From Arthrobacter sp. efr-133-TYG-118 (lineage in GTDB: Bacteria; Actinomycetota; Actinomycetes; Actinomycetales; Micrococcaceae), in the NCBI RefSeq assembly GCF_030209755.1, contig NZ_JARVRH010000031.1:1-64000 (forward strand): 64,000 bases of DNA. The letters run 5' to 3'. Shown piece after piece: positions 41,781-51,381 of the stretch (positions are counted from its first letter, which is position 1; each line of letters starts with the position of its first letter). The notes below the pieces were generated by a model. The model was given only the letters and a program-made list of their open reading frames with translations. It was not told where the DNA came from and did no database searches. A program made the position numbers and the translations under genes.

Positions 41781-44135
41781 ATGCCAGACACCATCGATTC
41801 AGCCACCGTCCTCTCACTGCTGAGCAGACTGAACCTCGACCAAAAGATCGCACAGCTCACAGGGATGTTCGTCACTGACCTGTTCGGGCCACCAACTTCC
41901 CCCGACGAACCGTTTGGGCTCGCGACAGAGCGCCTCGCGGGCATCCGGCCGCACGGAGTCGGCCACCTCTCGATGGCTTGGTTCCTTGGGAACACGGCAG
42001 ACAGCCTGCGGGCCGGCATCGCCCGCATTCAGGACGGCGTTCGCGAAGTAACGCCGTTCGGTATCGGAGCCCTCGTTCACAACGAGGGAATCAACGGTTT
42101 CCTGCACGACTCAGGATCGCAGTTTCCTACCTCGTGGGCACAGGCCGCCACCTGGGATACCGGACTGGTCTCACGCGCGTCGGCTGTCACGGCTGCCCAT
42201 ATGCGGGACGCCGGTGTGCACCTGCTCTTCGCGCCGGTAATGGATCTCGCAAGAGATCCGCGCTGGGGCCGAGTGCACGAGACCTATGGGGAGGACCCAG
42301 AGCTGGTGGCGCAGATCTCCGTCGCCTTCGTACGCGGGGTTCAAGCTCCCGGAGCCGGGCCAGCCGTTCTCGCGGGTGGCAAGCACTTCGTCGGATATGG
42401 CGCATCCGAGGGAGGCTTGAACCAGGCCGTCTCGCAGCTGGGCCGCCGGGTCCTTGCGGATGAGTACGCAGAGCCTTTCCGCCGGGCTATCCGCGACGCC
42501 GGACTCGAGATCGTGATGAATTCTTACAACGAGATCGATGGTGTGCCCTCGGCGGCCGACCCCTGGCTGCTGACCGAACTGTTGCGGAACCATCTCGGAT
42601 TCCGGGGTGCCGTCGTCAGTGATTACGACTCCGTCAACATGCTGAGAACCATTTACCACACAGCCCAGAGCGAGCAGGACGCAGCGGCACAGGCCGTCAG
42701 AGCGGGCCTGGACGTCGAGCTTCCAGGTGACACGAACTTCAGCCATCTCCGCGCCGCGGTCGAGAACGGCACTGTCGGCGAGGACATCATCGATCTGGCC
42801 GTCGCCCGTGTACTGCGCATCAAGGAGATCGTAGGCCTGCTACCCGACATGCGGGGGGCGACGAGGACGGCCGCTCGGCCCGACGCCGCGGAGGCCGCGG
42901 AAGTCAGGCGCTCGATCGCGGAACGCGGAATGGTCCTCCTCAAAAATGACGGCGTGCTGCCTCTTGGCGAGGGGAGAAAGCGTGTGGTCGTCACCGGTCC
43001 TGCAGCTGACGAATTACGCATCCATTTCGGTGCCTACACCTCGGTCTCAAACATGGAGATGCAGGTCGGACAGATGGCGCTCCGGAACGGCGAGATCCCC
43101 GGGATCGATCCCTCCACCTTCAACTTCACCGACATCTTCCAGGCGCGAATGCCGGGTATCGAGGGCCGCTTCGAGGCGAAGACACGCGAACTCCACGGGG
43201 GAGCGCGCGTCGTTATCGACGCGCTCCGGGACATCGATGCCACCGTCGCCTTCGCACCTTTGGGCAGCTTCGAGTCCGGTGAGGAGATCGACCGCGACCT
43301 TGTCGGCTCATCCGTCGCAGACTTCGACATCGTCGTCGTCGTGGTCGGTGAGCGCACCGGCTGGGTCGGGAACAACACCGCGGGCGAGGGACAGTCGACG
43401 GCTGATCCTATGCTGCCCGGCAATCAGAACGATCTCATCGACGCTGTCGCCTCGACGGGAAAACAGGTGGTGACGGTTCTGGTGTCCGGCCGTCCGCTCG
43501 CCGTTCGCGACTTGGCAGAGGCATCAAGCGCTGTGCTCCTGGCTCCTCTGCTTGGGGAGGAGGCCGGCGTCGCCATCGCGGACGCGCTGTACGGACGGGT
43601 CAACCCGAGTGGGAAGCTTCCGAGTACGTTCCCGCGAACCGTCGGCCAGATCCCGATCTACCACGGGCACCACTTCGGCAGCGGCTACGACCACCCGACC
43701 GGGACGAGGCACGGGTATGGCGATCTGGACGTCCAGGATCCGCTGTATCCGTTCGGCCACGGGCTTTCATACTCGAGCTTCAAGATCGAGCCGCTCGGCC
43801 CGGGGGTCGCCGTAGACGGCGATGTGCTGGTGGTCCGTTGCAGGGTAATCAACACGGGCGACTTGAACGGGGAAACGGTCGTCCAGGTCTACGCGCGTGA
43901 CGAAGCCGCGAGCATCGTCAGACCTGTCCGGCAACTCCTCGAGTTCGCGCGCGTCAGCATTCCTGCGGGCGGACGCGAGGACATCACGCTGACGGCACCG
44001 ATCGAACGCTTGCACTACACGATGGCGGACGGTCGGCGGGGAATCGAAGCGGGCGACATCACGGTGATGGCTGCGCTCAGCTCGGCCGACGTCCACTTTT
44101 CGACGACGGTGGCGATCGACGGATCCGCGGTGTGA
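41781..44135 (+). CDS. GH3 beta-glycosidase, xylosidase/glucosidase type
   Basis: 784 aa. GH3 barrel with NEGINGFLHDSGSQFPTSWA, RDPRWGRVHETYGEDP, GGKHFVGYGASEGG and nucleophile D281 in GAVVSDYDSVNML. A complete second domain and C-terminal fibronectin-like domain (YPFGHGLSYSSFKIE) follow. The ~50 residues inserted after the second-domain start (MEMQVGQMALRNGEIPGIDP) are typical of the BglX/xylosidase branch. No signal peptide. Last gene of the operon, 34 nt after GH2. Confidence 0.92.
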   Translation: MPDTIDSATVLSLLSRLNLDQKIAQLTGMFVTDLFGPPTSPDEPFGLATERLAGIRPHGVGHLSMAWFLGNTADSLRAGIARIQDGVREVTPFGIGALVHNEGINGFLHDSGSQFPTSWAQAATWDTGLVSRASAVTAAHMRDAGVHLLFAPVMDLARDPRWGRVHETYGEDPELVAQISVAFVRGVQAPGAGPAVLAGGKHFVGYGASEGGLNQAVSQLGRRVLADEYAEPFRRAIRDAGLEIVMNSYNEIDGVPSAADPWLLTELLRNHLGFRGAVVSDYDSVNMLRTIYHTAQSEQDAAAQAVRAGLDVELPGDTNFSHLRAAVENGTVGEDIIDLAVARVLRIKEIVGLLPDMRGATRTAARPDAAEAAEVRRSIAERGMVLLKNDGVLPLGEGRKRVVVTGPAADELRIHFGAYTSVSNMEMQVGQMALRNGEIPGIDPSTFNFTDIFQARMPGIEGRFEAKTRELHGGARVVIDALRDIDATVAFAPLGSFESGEEIDRDLVGSSVADFDIVVVVVGERTGWVGNNTAGEGQSTADPMLPGNQNDLIDAVASTGKQVVTVLVSGRPLAVRDLAEASSAVLLAPLLGEEAGVAIADALYGRVNPSGKLPSTFPRTVGQIPIYHGHHFGSGYDHPTGTRHGYGDLDVQDPLYPFGHGLSYSSFKIEPLGPGVAVDGDVLVVRCRVINTGDLNGETVVQVYARDEAASIVRPVRQLLEFARVSIPAGGREDITLTAPIERLHYTMADGRRGIEAGDITVMAALSSADVHFSTTVAIDGSAV

Positions 44136-44153
44136 GGGGACCCGACTGCTCCT

Positions 44154-44189
44154 AAAACGCTCGGCTGGGAAATCCCAGCCGAGCGTTTT
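44154..44189 (+). terminator. Strong bidirectional terminator
   Basis: Perfect 17-bp stem AAAACGCTCGGCTGGGA and complement around an AA loop, ending in TTTT on both strands. It lies between the convergent GH3 genes. Confidence 0.93.
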
Positions 44190-44274
44190 GCGTGATCTGT
44201 GCTTCACCTTCAGTCGTGTTGCAGGATCCTCGAAAAACCGGCGAAAATCACCTGTCAGACCTTCCGCCGTTCCG

Positions 44275-46062
44275 TCAGCTGCGGACTGAACTTCGTACGT
44301 AGCTCAATCCGTGGCCGATCGGGAAAAGAGGATCGGTGGTGTCGGACGCGACGTCGGGTTGGCTCGCTTCGATCGCTTCGGTCGACGACGGGATCTCGAA
44401 GGGGAGCCGACCCTCGGGTTGGGCGTCGCCGAACAGCACGTCCAGCAAGGCGCGGTCGCTCGCACCGAAGTTCGCGATGATCGCCGCCGCATCGTCCACG
44501 AGCGGTGCGAGAAGAGCCGGCCGCTCGAGGAACACGTCGAGGACCGTTGGAACTGCTCGACAGATATCCAGCACGTGAGCCTCCTTGTCAGGCGTGAACT
44601 TGAGCGAACCGGCTCGGAAGTGCGACGCAATGGGGCCTTCGCGGTGCTCGAACGGCGTCTGCAGCCGGAGTATGGCCACGTCGGCCTGGCCGGGATCATC
44701 GACGACGGCCGCATACTCGGCGGCTACTGAAGGATCTATGCCTTCGGCATAGATGGAGATCCCGCGGTCGAGAGGCAGCACTGGACCGGCCGCAAGTGTC
44801 TTGTTCGTCAGGAGGGTCGTCGCGGCGCGCTGGGCCTCGAAGCCGGCCCGTAGCAGGTCATTGGCCCCGACGACGGCGTCGGCTGCGTCGACGTCGACGT
44901 ACCGCTGGTCGTCGAACAGGCCGAGAGTGAACTTTTCGTGGAGGATCCGTCGCGCCGATACATCCAGTCGATCCTCCGTAACGCGTCCGGAAGACACGAG
45001 AGCGAGGAGTTCGTCCGTGCAGTGTTCGCCACCGAACTGATCCACCCCGGCGTCCAACGCCTTCACGATACGGTCACCCACGGTCAGGCCTTCGACGCCC
45101 CAGGCGCGGGCGCCGACGAGTCCACCGAAGAGCTGCTGGTCGCTCAGGATGCTCCAGTCAGTGCAGACGATCCCGTCGAAGCCAAGCACGTTTCGGAGAA
45201 GGTCCGTGATCACCGACTTGTTGAATCCGAATCCGACTTCCTCATGCTCGGTCCCGATGGGTATGCCGTAGTAAGGCATGACCTGGGATGCGCCGGCAGC
45301 GAGCGCAACTTCGAAGGGTCTGAGGTGCTCCGCGAATCGGCCGCCGGGATAGATCTGCTCCTTGCCCCACGGGAAGTGCGGGTCCTCGCCGTCCTTCTGG
45401 GGGCCGCCCCCGGGGAAATGCTTGATCATCGCGGCGACGGAGTCGGGGCCGAGGACCTCACCCTGCAATCCGCGCACGTAGGCGGCTCCCAGACGGGATG
45501 TGAGTTCCACGTCGGCGCCGAACGTCCCACTCGCACGAGCCCATCGCGCGTCGGTCGCCAGGTCGATCTGTGGGTGGAGGGCGAGCCGGATGCCGACGGC
45601 AAGGTATTCACGGCGAACTATGTCGCCGAACTCCTGGGTGGTCTGTGTCGACCCGATTGCGCCAAGGCCGAGGGGTTCTGGCCACTGCGAGAAGTCACCG
45701 GCAGCCAGGGCGGCGGCGGGATTGTCGGTAAAGGAGTTCCTTGGGTCCGTGGAGACCGTAACGGGGACGCCCCACGCCGATTCCTCGGCGATCCGCTGTA
45801 CTTCGTTGTGCCACTCGGCGATTTGCCGCGGCGTCGTGGCCGAGTTGACGAGATTGACGTGGGAGATGCGCTGGCACTCGACCATCGTACGCAAAGGAGG
45901 GATGCCGAGACCGGGGAGTTGTATGTCCGGTGGGGCGAGGAAGCCCATTGGGTGGAACATCAGTCCGACCTTGTCTGCGACGCTCATCCTCCCCAGTAGG
46001 TCTTCGGTTCGTTGCGGAATAGAGACAGTCGAGTCTTGGTAAGGGAAAAGGGGCGTGGGCAC
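44275..46062 (-). CDS. GH3 glycoside hydrolase (short form)
   Basis: 595 aa from GTG at 46062, which has GGAGG six bases upstream. The frame runs back to 46101 without a better start. The barrel motifs DLATDARWARASGTFGAD, MIKHFPGGGPQKDGEDPH and nucleophile D302 in GIVCTDWSILS resemble the beta-glucosidase/exo-glucosidase branch with KHFPGGG. A second domain is present, but the C-terminal fibronectin-like domain is missing (it ends shortly after FPIGHGLSY). Divergent from the TetR at 46212 with the operator at 46096 between them. Confidence 0.9.
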   Translation of the reverse strand: MPTPLFPYQDSTVSIPQRTEDLLGRMSVADKVGLMFHPMGFLAPPDIQLPGLGIPPLRTMVECQRISHVNLVNSATTPRQIAEWHNEVQRIAEESAWGVPVTVSTDPRNSFTDNPAAALAAGDFSQWPEPLGLGAIGSTQTTQEFGDIVRREYLAVGIRLALHPQIDLATDARWARASGTFGADVELTSRLGAAYVRGLQGEVLGPDSVAAMIKHFPGGGPQKDGEDPHFPWGKEQIYPGGRFAEHLRPFEVALAAGASQVMPYYGIPIGTEHEEVGFGFNKSVITDLLRNVLGFDGIVCTDWSILSDQQLFGGLVGARAWGVEGLTVGDRIVKALDAGVDQFGGEHCTDELLALVSSGRVTEDRLDVSARRILHEKFTLGLFDDQRYVDVDAADAVVGANDLLRAGFEAQRAATTLLTNKTLAAGPVLPLDRGISIYAEGIDPSVAAEYAAVVDDPGQADVAILRLQTPFEHREGPIASHFRAGSLKFTPDKEAHVLDICRAVPTVLDVFLERPALLAPLVDDAAAIIANFGASDRALLDVLFGDAQPEGRLPFEIPSSTEAIEASQPDVASDTTDPLFPIGHGLSYVRSSVRS

Positions 46063-46095
46063 AGGACCTCCGTTGAATGCTGCGAACCGGCAAAA

Positions 46096-46111
46096 TACCA
46101 TTAAGATGGTA
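46096..46111. promoter_or_regulatory. Probable TetR operator TACCAT-TAAG-ATGGTA
   Basis: 6-bp perfect arms extended by A/T-rich flanks (AAA...TTT), between divergent GH3 and TetR genes. ATGGT half sites recur upstream of the GH2 gene (49342-49347, 49361-49365). Confidence 0.68.
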
Positions 46112-46211
46112 ATTTGAGTATAGCCCGATGGGTGCGCCTATCGTCCGGGATTCGTGGACGATGTCCAAGCACCTGCAGCAGTAAGGATGAGTGGGAGATA
46201 TTGTGGGAAGT

Positions 46212-46862
46212 ATGACGACAACGGCCGGACCGCGGGGACCCTACGCTAAGACCGCGAGGGTGCGCGTCGGGATTATCGAGGCCGCGACGAGCGTGTTCTC
46301 TGAATCGGGATTCCGCGGCGCTACGATGAAAGACGTTGCCGAGCGCGCGGGCATCAGTCAGCGTGGTCTCGTGCATCACTTCAAAAGCAAGGACGAATTG
46401 CTCCTTGAGGTCCTCGAATATCGGGACCGGAAGACCGCACTGCTGCTTCCACTGGAAGGGAAAGGTGGCGAGATCAAGGGGCTGCTTCAGGTCGTGCGCG
46501 ACAACGCCAGGGTCCCTGAACTCATCGAACTGCGGACGATCATTTCAGCAGAGGCCACGTCGCCCGATCATCCCGCTCATGCACACTACGCGAAGCGCTA
46601 TGCCGACTTCCGCCGCTATATCGCCGAGACGTTCGAATCTATCAAGAGCGCCGGCGAACTTGAGTCGCCGCTGGATCCGATTGTGCTCGCGGAGATCTTC
46701 ATCGGACTTATTGATGGTGTGCAACTGCAGTGGCTCTATGACAGGAGCATCGATGTCGAAGCGGCCGTACTGGGTTTCCTCGCGACCGTCTGCCCCGCAA
46801 CTGTCGAGCGCGAAGCCGAGCAGCCTGCGGAGCAGACGATGCTCTCTCAGCCGTCCGCCTGA
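46212..46862 (+). CDS. TetR-family transcriptional regulator
   Basis: 216 aa from ATG 46212 after GTGGGAAG. Helix-turn-helix near 36-60: GATMKDVAERAGISQRGLVH, then HHFKSKDELL. The ligand domain is like that of the TetR at 25318 (TSPDHPAHAHYAKRYADFRR; LIDGVQLQWLYDRS), so the two are paralogues. It probably represses the divergent GH3 gene and itself through the TACCAT palindrome. Its 3' end overlaps the convergent GH2 gene by 16 bp. Confidence 0.9.
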   Translation: MTTTAGPRGPYAKTARVRVGIIEAATSVFSESGFRGATMKDVAERAGISQRGLVHHFKSKDELLLEVLEYRDRKTALLLPLEGKGGEIKGLLQVVRDNARVPELIELRTIISAEATSPDHPAHAHYAKRYADFRRYIAETFESIKSAGELESPLDPIVLAEIFIGLIDGVQLQWLYDRSIDVEAAVLGFLATVCPATVEREAEQPAEQTMLSQPSA

Positions 46863-49321
46863 CCCGGTTGCGGCCGGCCGACATTCTGTGCCAATACATA
46901 CAGAGTGGTCGTCACGGTGTCGGCGTCTTCTGCTGTCGTCCGAATCGTGATCGGGCCAGGTCCCGTTGGGCGCACGACGGCCAGAAGGCGTCCGTCGAAG
47001 GTGCTGTGCCAGTTGCCATCGTAGGGGTCGACGGGGTCGGGGCGCGCGCTGCCGAGGGCTTGTAGTACGCCGGAGCCGGTGACCTCCACGGAGACCTTGC
47101 GCTCAACGTGCGTCGCGAGAACTCCCTCGTCATCGCGCAGTTCGATGGCTACGAACGCCAGATCGCTGTCATCGTCGTTCAGCTCGATTCGGTCCGCACG
47201 GACGTCGAGTTGGAATTCGTCGGATGCGGAGCGAAGGATCGTGCGCGCGTGTTCCCTCGAACCCACGTAGCCGACGGCGGCAAGCTCGCCGGGTTCGTAC
47301 CGCAGCTCGAACTCTGCGCGGTACGCGTTTTCGCGACCGGTGGGAGCGCGCCCAACCGACCTGCCGTTCAGCAGGAGTTCCACCTCGTCGGCGTCGCTGT
47401 ATACCTCGACCGTGACGGGGGAGCCTTCTGGAACCGCCCAACTCCAACTCGCGATGGAGTCCGACCAGGTCCACTGGCCTGGCTGGCGGTTTCGGTCGTG
47501 GAACTCTGGTCGCTGTACGGCAATATAGGGCTCGTGACGCAGGCCGAAGACCGTCTCCCGGTAGTAGGAGGCGGGCCGACGGTAACCGGTGATGTCGATG
47601 TCCCCGCACCAGGCGAGCAGCCAGGGGTATGGGGCGCCAAACTGCGGTTGCTCGTTGCCGTCCAGATACTGCATCCGGCCGATTCCCGCTTCGCCGAGGT
47701 AGTCCCAGCCGGTCCAGGTGAAGTCTCCGATGACGTGCGTGTTCTCCTCGACGAGACGCCAGTTCACGTTGATGCGGCCAGGAAACGTTTCGGTTCCCAC
47801 GATAATGCGGTTGGGGAAGAGCTCGCGGTCGAGGACGTACCTTCCGTCGCCGTAGTTCATGCCAGCCACGTCAAGCACGGAGAACGACTCCGCTGTCTTC
47901 TCTGTGACCAAGGGAGAGGCGCTGATCATGTTCATGAAGTCACCTGGCTGGCTCATGGCCGTGTTGACCCCACCGGGTTCGGCCCCTTCGTCTTGCTGCT
48001 TCATCATCGTGACCACGTCCGGCATGACGGACACGAATCCGTTGATGCCGTTGGTTACGAAGCGGGTGTTGTCGAGCGAGCGTATCTTCTCTGCGAGCTT
48101 CCGTCCCCAGCCGGAGCCGAGGGGGGTGCCGGTTTCTGGGATCTCGTTGCCGATGGCGTAGAAGATTACGCTGGGGTGGTTGATGTCCTTGGCGACCATT
48201 GCTTCGACGTCGCGTTCCCACCATTCTGGGAACGCCAGGGAGTAGTCGAAGGGCGACTTGCTCTCGGCCCACATGTCAAAGGTCTCGTCCATGACGAGCA
48301 TCCCGTGCCGATCGCAGGCGTTGAGCATTGCTTGGCTGATGGGGTTGTGGGCGCTTCGAATGGCGTTGAAGCCCGCCTCTTTGAGGATCTGAACGCGCCG
48401 TTCTTCGGCGCGGCCGATCGTGGCGGCGCCGATGATCCCGTTGTCGTGGTGGATGCACGCGCCCCGCAGCTTTGTGGTTACGCCGTTGATGCGCAGACCG
48501 TCCTCGGGATCGAGCTGAAGAGTGCGGATGCCAAACGTGGTCTCGCGCTCATCGAGGATCTCGTCGGTGCCGGTGATCATCGAGGTGGCGGTGTATAGCG
48601 AAGGGGAATCGACATTCCAGAGTTTGGGCTGCCGTACGTAGAGGCGCTGATGGGCAACAGCCGACGTGCCCGCGCGCAAGGTGACCGGTGCGATGTCGCT
48701 TGCGACGACGGCCCCCTCCGCATCATGGACATTCGTCGTGACCGAAACATGCCGGGTGTCGATTCCGTCGTTCTGCACGGTCGTGGCGACCTCGACTACG
48801 GCGCGACGGGCGTCGATGTCGGGCGTAGTGACCCGAACCCCGTCGACGGCGACATGGACGAGGTCGGTGACGAAGAGCTTGGTGTCCCGGTGGATTCCCA
48901 CTCCGGTGTACCAGCGCGAGTCGTTGTGGGCACGTGCTTCGACCCGGATCGTGTTTGCCGACCCGTACTGGAGATAAGGGTCGAGCGGAACGACGAAGGT
49001 CGAGTAGCCATTGGGCCGCTGGGCTGCGAAGATCCCGTTCACGTAGACCATGGCGTCGCGGTATACGCCCTGGAACAGTACCGCCAGGCGCTTACTTCGA
49101 TATTCCTCGGGAACGTCGAAGGTCTTTGAGTACTCGACTGCCGCGCTCGGGAAGTAGCCACCCGGGGCACCGGAGGTACCGGTTGCCGCGCGTTCTGCCT
49201 TGATGAGGGCGTCGTGTGGAAGCCGGACGGCCTCGGCAGCCGGGGCTGGGCCGCCCAGTTCGGCGAAAATGCTGCTCTTCGGCCGAACGCTCCACCCGTC
49301 GTTGAATGAGATTTCGGTCAT
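46847..49321 (-). CDS. GH2 glycoside hydrolase (short beta-galactosidase/DUF4982 type)
   Basis: 824 aa. Jelly roll N-terminal domain (FNDGWSVRPKSS; GVYRDAMVYVNGIFAAQRPN), Ig-like domain, barrel with LRGACIHHDNGIIGAA, acid/base E393 in YAIGNEIPETG and nucleophile E511 in VGTETFPG, then a DUF4982-like Ig domain (VEVYSDADEVELLLNGRSVG) and a final beta domain. The family includes beta-galactosidases and related enzymes on plant glycans. No signal peptide. Divergent from the GH35-like gene at 49620. Confidence 0.9.
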   Translation of the reverse strand: MTEISFNDGWSVRPKSSIFAELGGPAPAAEAVRLPHDALIKAERAATGTSGAPGGYFPSAAVEYSKTFDVPEEYRSKRLAVLFQGVYRDAMVYVNGIFAAQRPNGYSTFVVPLDPYLQYGSANTIRVEARAHNDSRWYTGVGIHRDTKLFVTDLVHVAVDGVRVTTPDIDARRAVVEVATTVQNDGIDTRHVSVTTNVHDAEGAVVASDIAPVTLRAGTSAVAHQRLYVRQPKLWNVDSPSLYTATSMITGTDEILDERETTFGIRTLQLDPEDGLRINGVTTKLRGACIHHDNGIIGAATIGRAEERRVQILKEAGFNAIRSAHNPISQAMLNACDRHGMLVMDETFDMWAESKSPFDYSLAFPEWWERDVEAMVAKDINHPSVIFYAIGNEIPETGTPLGSGWGRKLAEKIRSLDNTRFVTNGINGFVSVMPDVVTMMKQQDEGAEPGGVNTAMSQPGDFMNMISASPLVTEKTAESFSVLDVAGMNYGDGRYVLDRELFPNRIIVGTETFPGRINVNWRLVEENTHVIGDFTWTGWDYLGEAGIGRMQYLDGNEQPQFGAPYPWLLAWCGDIDITGYRRPASYYRETVFGLRHEPYIAVQRPEFHDRNRQPGQWTWSDSIASWSWAVPEGSPVTVEVYSDADEVELLLNGRSVGRAPTGRENAYRAEFELRYEPGELAAVGYVGSREHARTILRSASDEFQLDVRADRIELNDDDSDLAFVAIELRDDEGVLATHVERKVSVEVTGSGVLQALGSARPDPVDPYDGNWHSTFDGRLLAVVRPTGPGPITIRTTAEDADTVTTTLYVLAQNVGRPQPGQADG

Positions 49322-49383
49322 GCGTAACTCCCTTGTCGCAGATGGTCTGGTGGACCTTAGATGGTCCTGCTCTAAAGTACCAT

Positions 49384-49398
49384 CGGAACGCGAAATTC
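49384..49398. promoter_or_regulatory. CGGAACGCGAAATTC motif
   Basis: 14 of 15 bases match 62067-62081. It lies 63 bp upstream of the GH2 start, in the divergent GH2/GH35-like promoter region. Confidence 0.5.
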
Positions 49399-49502
49399 AA
49401 TTGTTTACGAAACGTTCCTCGCGCTCTCCTGCCGGTCCGAGGCGTCGCGGCCGCAATTGCTGGTCGAAGGCCGTTCTTGGTCTTCGGTTGTCTTTGCGCC
49501 AA

Positions 49503-49527
49503 GAAACAGAATTGGATACTGTTTCTG
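49503..49527. promoter_or_regulatory. Inverted repeat AGAAACAG-N9-CTGTTTCT
   Basis: Perfect 8-bp arms in the 298-bp divergent region between GH2 and GH35-like genes. The right half plus flank matches the 26032 TetR operator (ACTGTTTCTGTNNTCG in both). Confidence 0.6.
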
Positions 49528-49619
49528 TTGTCGTCCGTAGAGTTCTGAAAGGCTTTACCAGCCCCGCCGCCACCGACGATTCTTCTTCGCCTCCAACCAC
49601 GCAGTCCGAGAGGTCAGTC

Positions 49620-51248
49620 ATGACACCACAGCTCACGCGCCCCGCCGTCGAACTCGCCGAAACCGGCCTTCTGATCGACGGCGATCCTTTCATCGTCGTG
49701 GGCGGGGAACTGCACAACTCAAGTTCCAGTACTGCCGAAGCGATCGATACCGGCTTCCGGCATGTCCGGAGCCTTGGCGCGAACACCGTTTTGGCGCCCG
49801 TGTCCTGGGCGCAGTTCGAGCCGGTTGAAGGCCGGTTCGATTTCTCCTTGATCGATGCGATGCTTGAGGCCGCAACGAGGACCAATCTCCGGCTAATTCC
49901 ACTCTGGTTCGCCTCTTGGAAGAACGGGATGTCCAGCTATGCCCCGGATTGGGTGAAGCGGGACACCGAACGCTTCGTGCGCGCGCGGACGAGTGCCGCC
50001 GGAATCATCGAGCATTTGTCCCCGTTCGGAGTGGAATCGCGTCTCGCCGATTCCACCGCCTTCGCCGCGCTTATGGCACACATCGACCGGGTTGATGTCG
50101 CGAGGCGCGTAATCCTGGTGCAGGTTCAGAACGAGGTCGGACTCCTCGGGGATTCACGTGACCGCTCTTCGGCAGCAGACGTCGCGTGGGCCCAGCCGGT
50201 TCCCGCCGAGGTCGTGACGGCCATTGCCGAGGCGACGGAGACGCCTGCTTACTCCGCCTGGAGGTCGAACGGAGCTCGACGCGAGGGCTCGTGGAGCGAG
50301 GTCCTCGGGACGGGAACCGACGCCGAAGAAGCATTCATGGCGTGGGGATACGCCACCTATGTCGAAGCGGTGTCACGCGCCGGGCGTCAGGTGAACCCGG
50401 TGCCCCTCTTCGCGAACGTCTGGCTGGATTCGGACATCGAACTGGACTTGCCGGAGAGTTTCAAGGAATCCGCCCTCGCCGTCGCCGGCGGCATGCAGCC
50501 GGGTATCTACCCGAGCGGCGGGCCCGTCATGCGAGTGGCGCGGTTGTGGGCTGCGTGCGCTCCAACCCTCGATTTCGTCTCTCCCGACGTCTACTTCGGG
50601 GAGTTCGACGACATCTTCGCTTCGTACCGAGCCACATTCGGCCACTTGTTCATACCGGAGATGCGGACGAGCGCCATCGGCGTCTCGCATATGTTCCGTG
50701 CGATCGGAGAGCACCGGGCGGTCGGCGTCTCACCGTTCGGTGTGGACGCAGTTACCCGCGATTCCGACGAAGAGTTGATACTGAAGGACGGCTACCGGCT
50801 CCTGACCGCCGTGAGCGAAATCCTACGCGAGCACCCGGCCGCGCACATGCGGGGCTTTATGCTGGACGTCGACCATCCGACAACCGAGCTGGAGTTCGAG
50901 GGATTCAGCGCGCTCGTCGGGACCGCGGATCCATACGGGTTCCAGGTTCCGGTTTACCCTGCGTATGGCATCGTCGTCGAGGCGAGCCCCGGCGAGCTGT
51001 TCGTCGTCGGACGTGGGTTCGTCGTTACCTTCACCGGTTCCGGGGACACTAAGATCGGAATCCTGGCTGTGACTGAACTCGAATTGGGCAACGGCTGGTC
51101 TGTCGTCCGCGAGCTCAACGGCGATCAGACCGGGTCCGGATCACGCGTCAGGCTGCCCGCTCTAGGCGAGGTCTTGCCGTCGATCTTCCCGATCCCACCT
51201 TTCACGGAGGCGACGGCGATCCTGAAGGTGCGCACGTACTCCTATTGA
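49620..51248 (+). CDS. GH35/GH42-like beta-galactosidase with DUF5597-type C-terminus
   Basis: 542 aa from ATG 49620 after GAGAGG. (beta/alpha)8 barrel: LLIDGDPFIVVGGELHNSSS at the start, ANTVLAPVSWAQFEPVEGRF, acid/base E172 in LVQVQNEVGLLG and nucleophile E347 in FIPEMRTSAIG. The C-terminal ~150 residues form the beta domain seen in DUF5597-containing enzymes. These act as exo-beta-galactosidases or related glycosidases. The frame is open far upstream, but homology starts here. Likely cytoplasmic. Confidence 0.88.
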   Translation: MTPQLTRPAVELAETGLLIDGDPFIVVGGELHNSSSSTAEAIDTGFRHVRSLGANTVLAPVSWAQFEPVEGRFDFSLIDAMLEAATRTNLRLIPLWFASWKNGMSSYAPDWVKRDTERFVRARTSAAGIIEHLSPFGVESRLADSTAFAALMAHIDRVDVARRVILVQVQNEVGLLGDSRDRSSAADVAWAQPVPAEVVTAIAEATETPAYSAWRSNGARREGSWSEVLGTGTDAEEAFMAWGYATYVEAVSRAGRQVNPVPLFANVWLDSDIELDLPESFKESALAVAGGMQPGIYPSGGPVMRVARLWAACAPTLDFVSPDVYFGEFDDIFASYRATFGHLFIPEMRTSAIGVSHMFRAIGEHRAVGVSPFGVDAVTRDSDEELILKDGYRLLTAVSEILREHPAAHMRGFMLDVDHPTTELEFEGFSALVGTADPYGFQVPVYPAYGIVVEASPGELFVVGRGFVVTFTGSGDTKIGILAVTELELGNGWSVVRELNGDQTGSGSRVRLPALGEVLPSIFPIPPFTEATAILKVRTYSY

Positions 51249-51335
51249 GCTCCCGTCCTCCACGGTAGCCCGCGCACGAGTCCCTTCGACGTCTCGGTGA
51301 ACCACGGCTTGCCACGGAGTCTCCTCAAGTGACTG

Positions 51336-51375
51336 CTGTCGAGCGGTCCGGCAAACCGGCCGGACCGCTCGACAG
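51336..51375. terminator. Long hairpin between convergent genes
   Basis: 17-bp stem (CTGTCGAGCGGTCCGGC and complement) around a 6-nt loop, without a U-tract. Shared 3' hairpin of the GH35-like and CocE-type genes. Confidence 0.65.
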
Positions 51376-51381
51376 CGCCGT

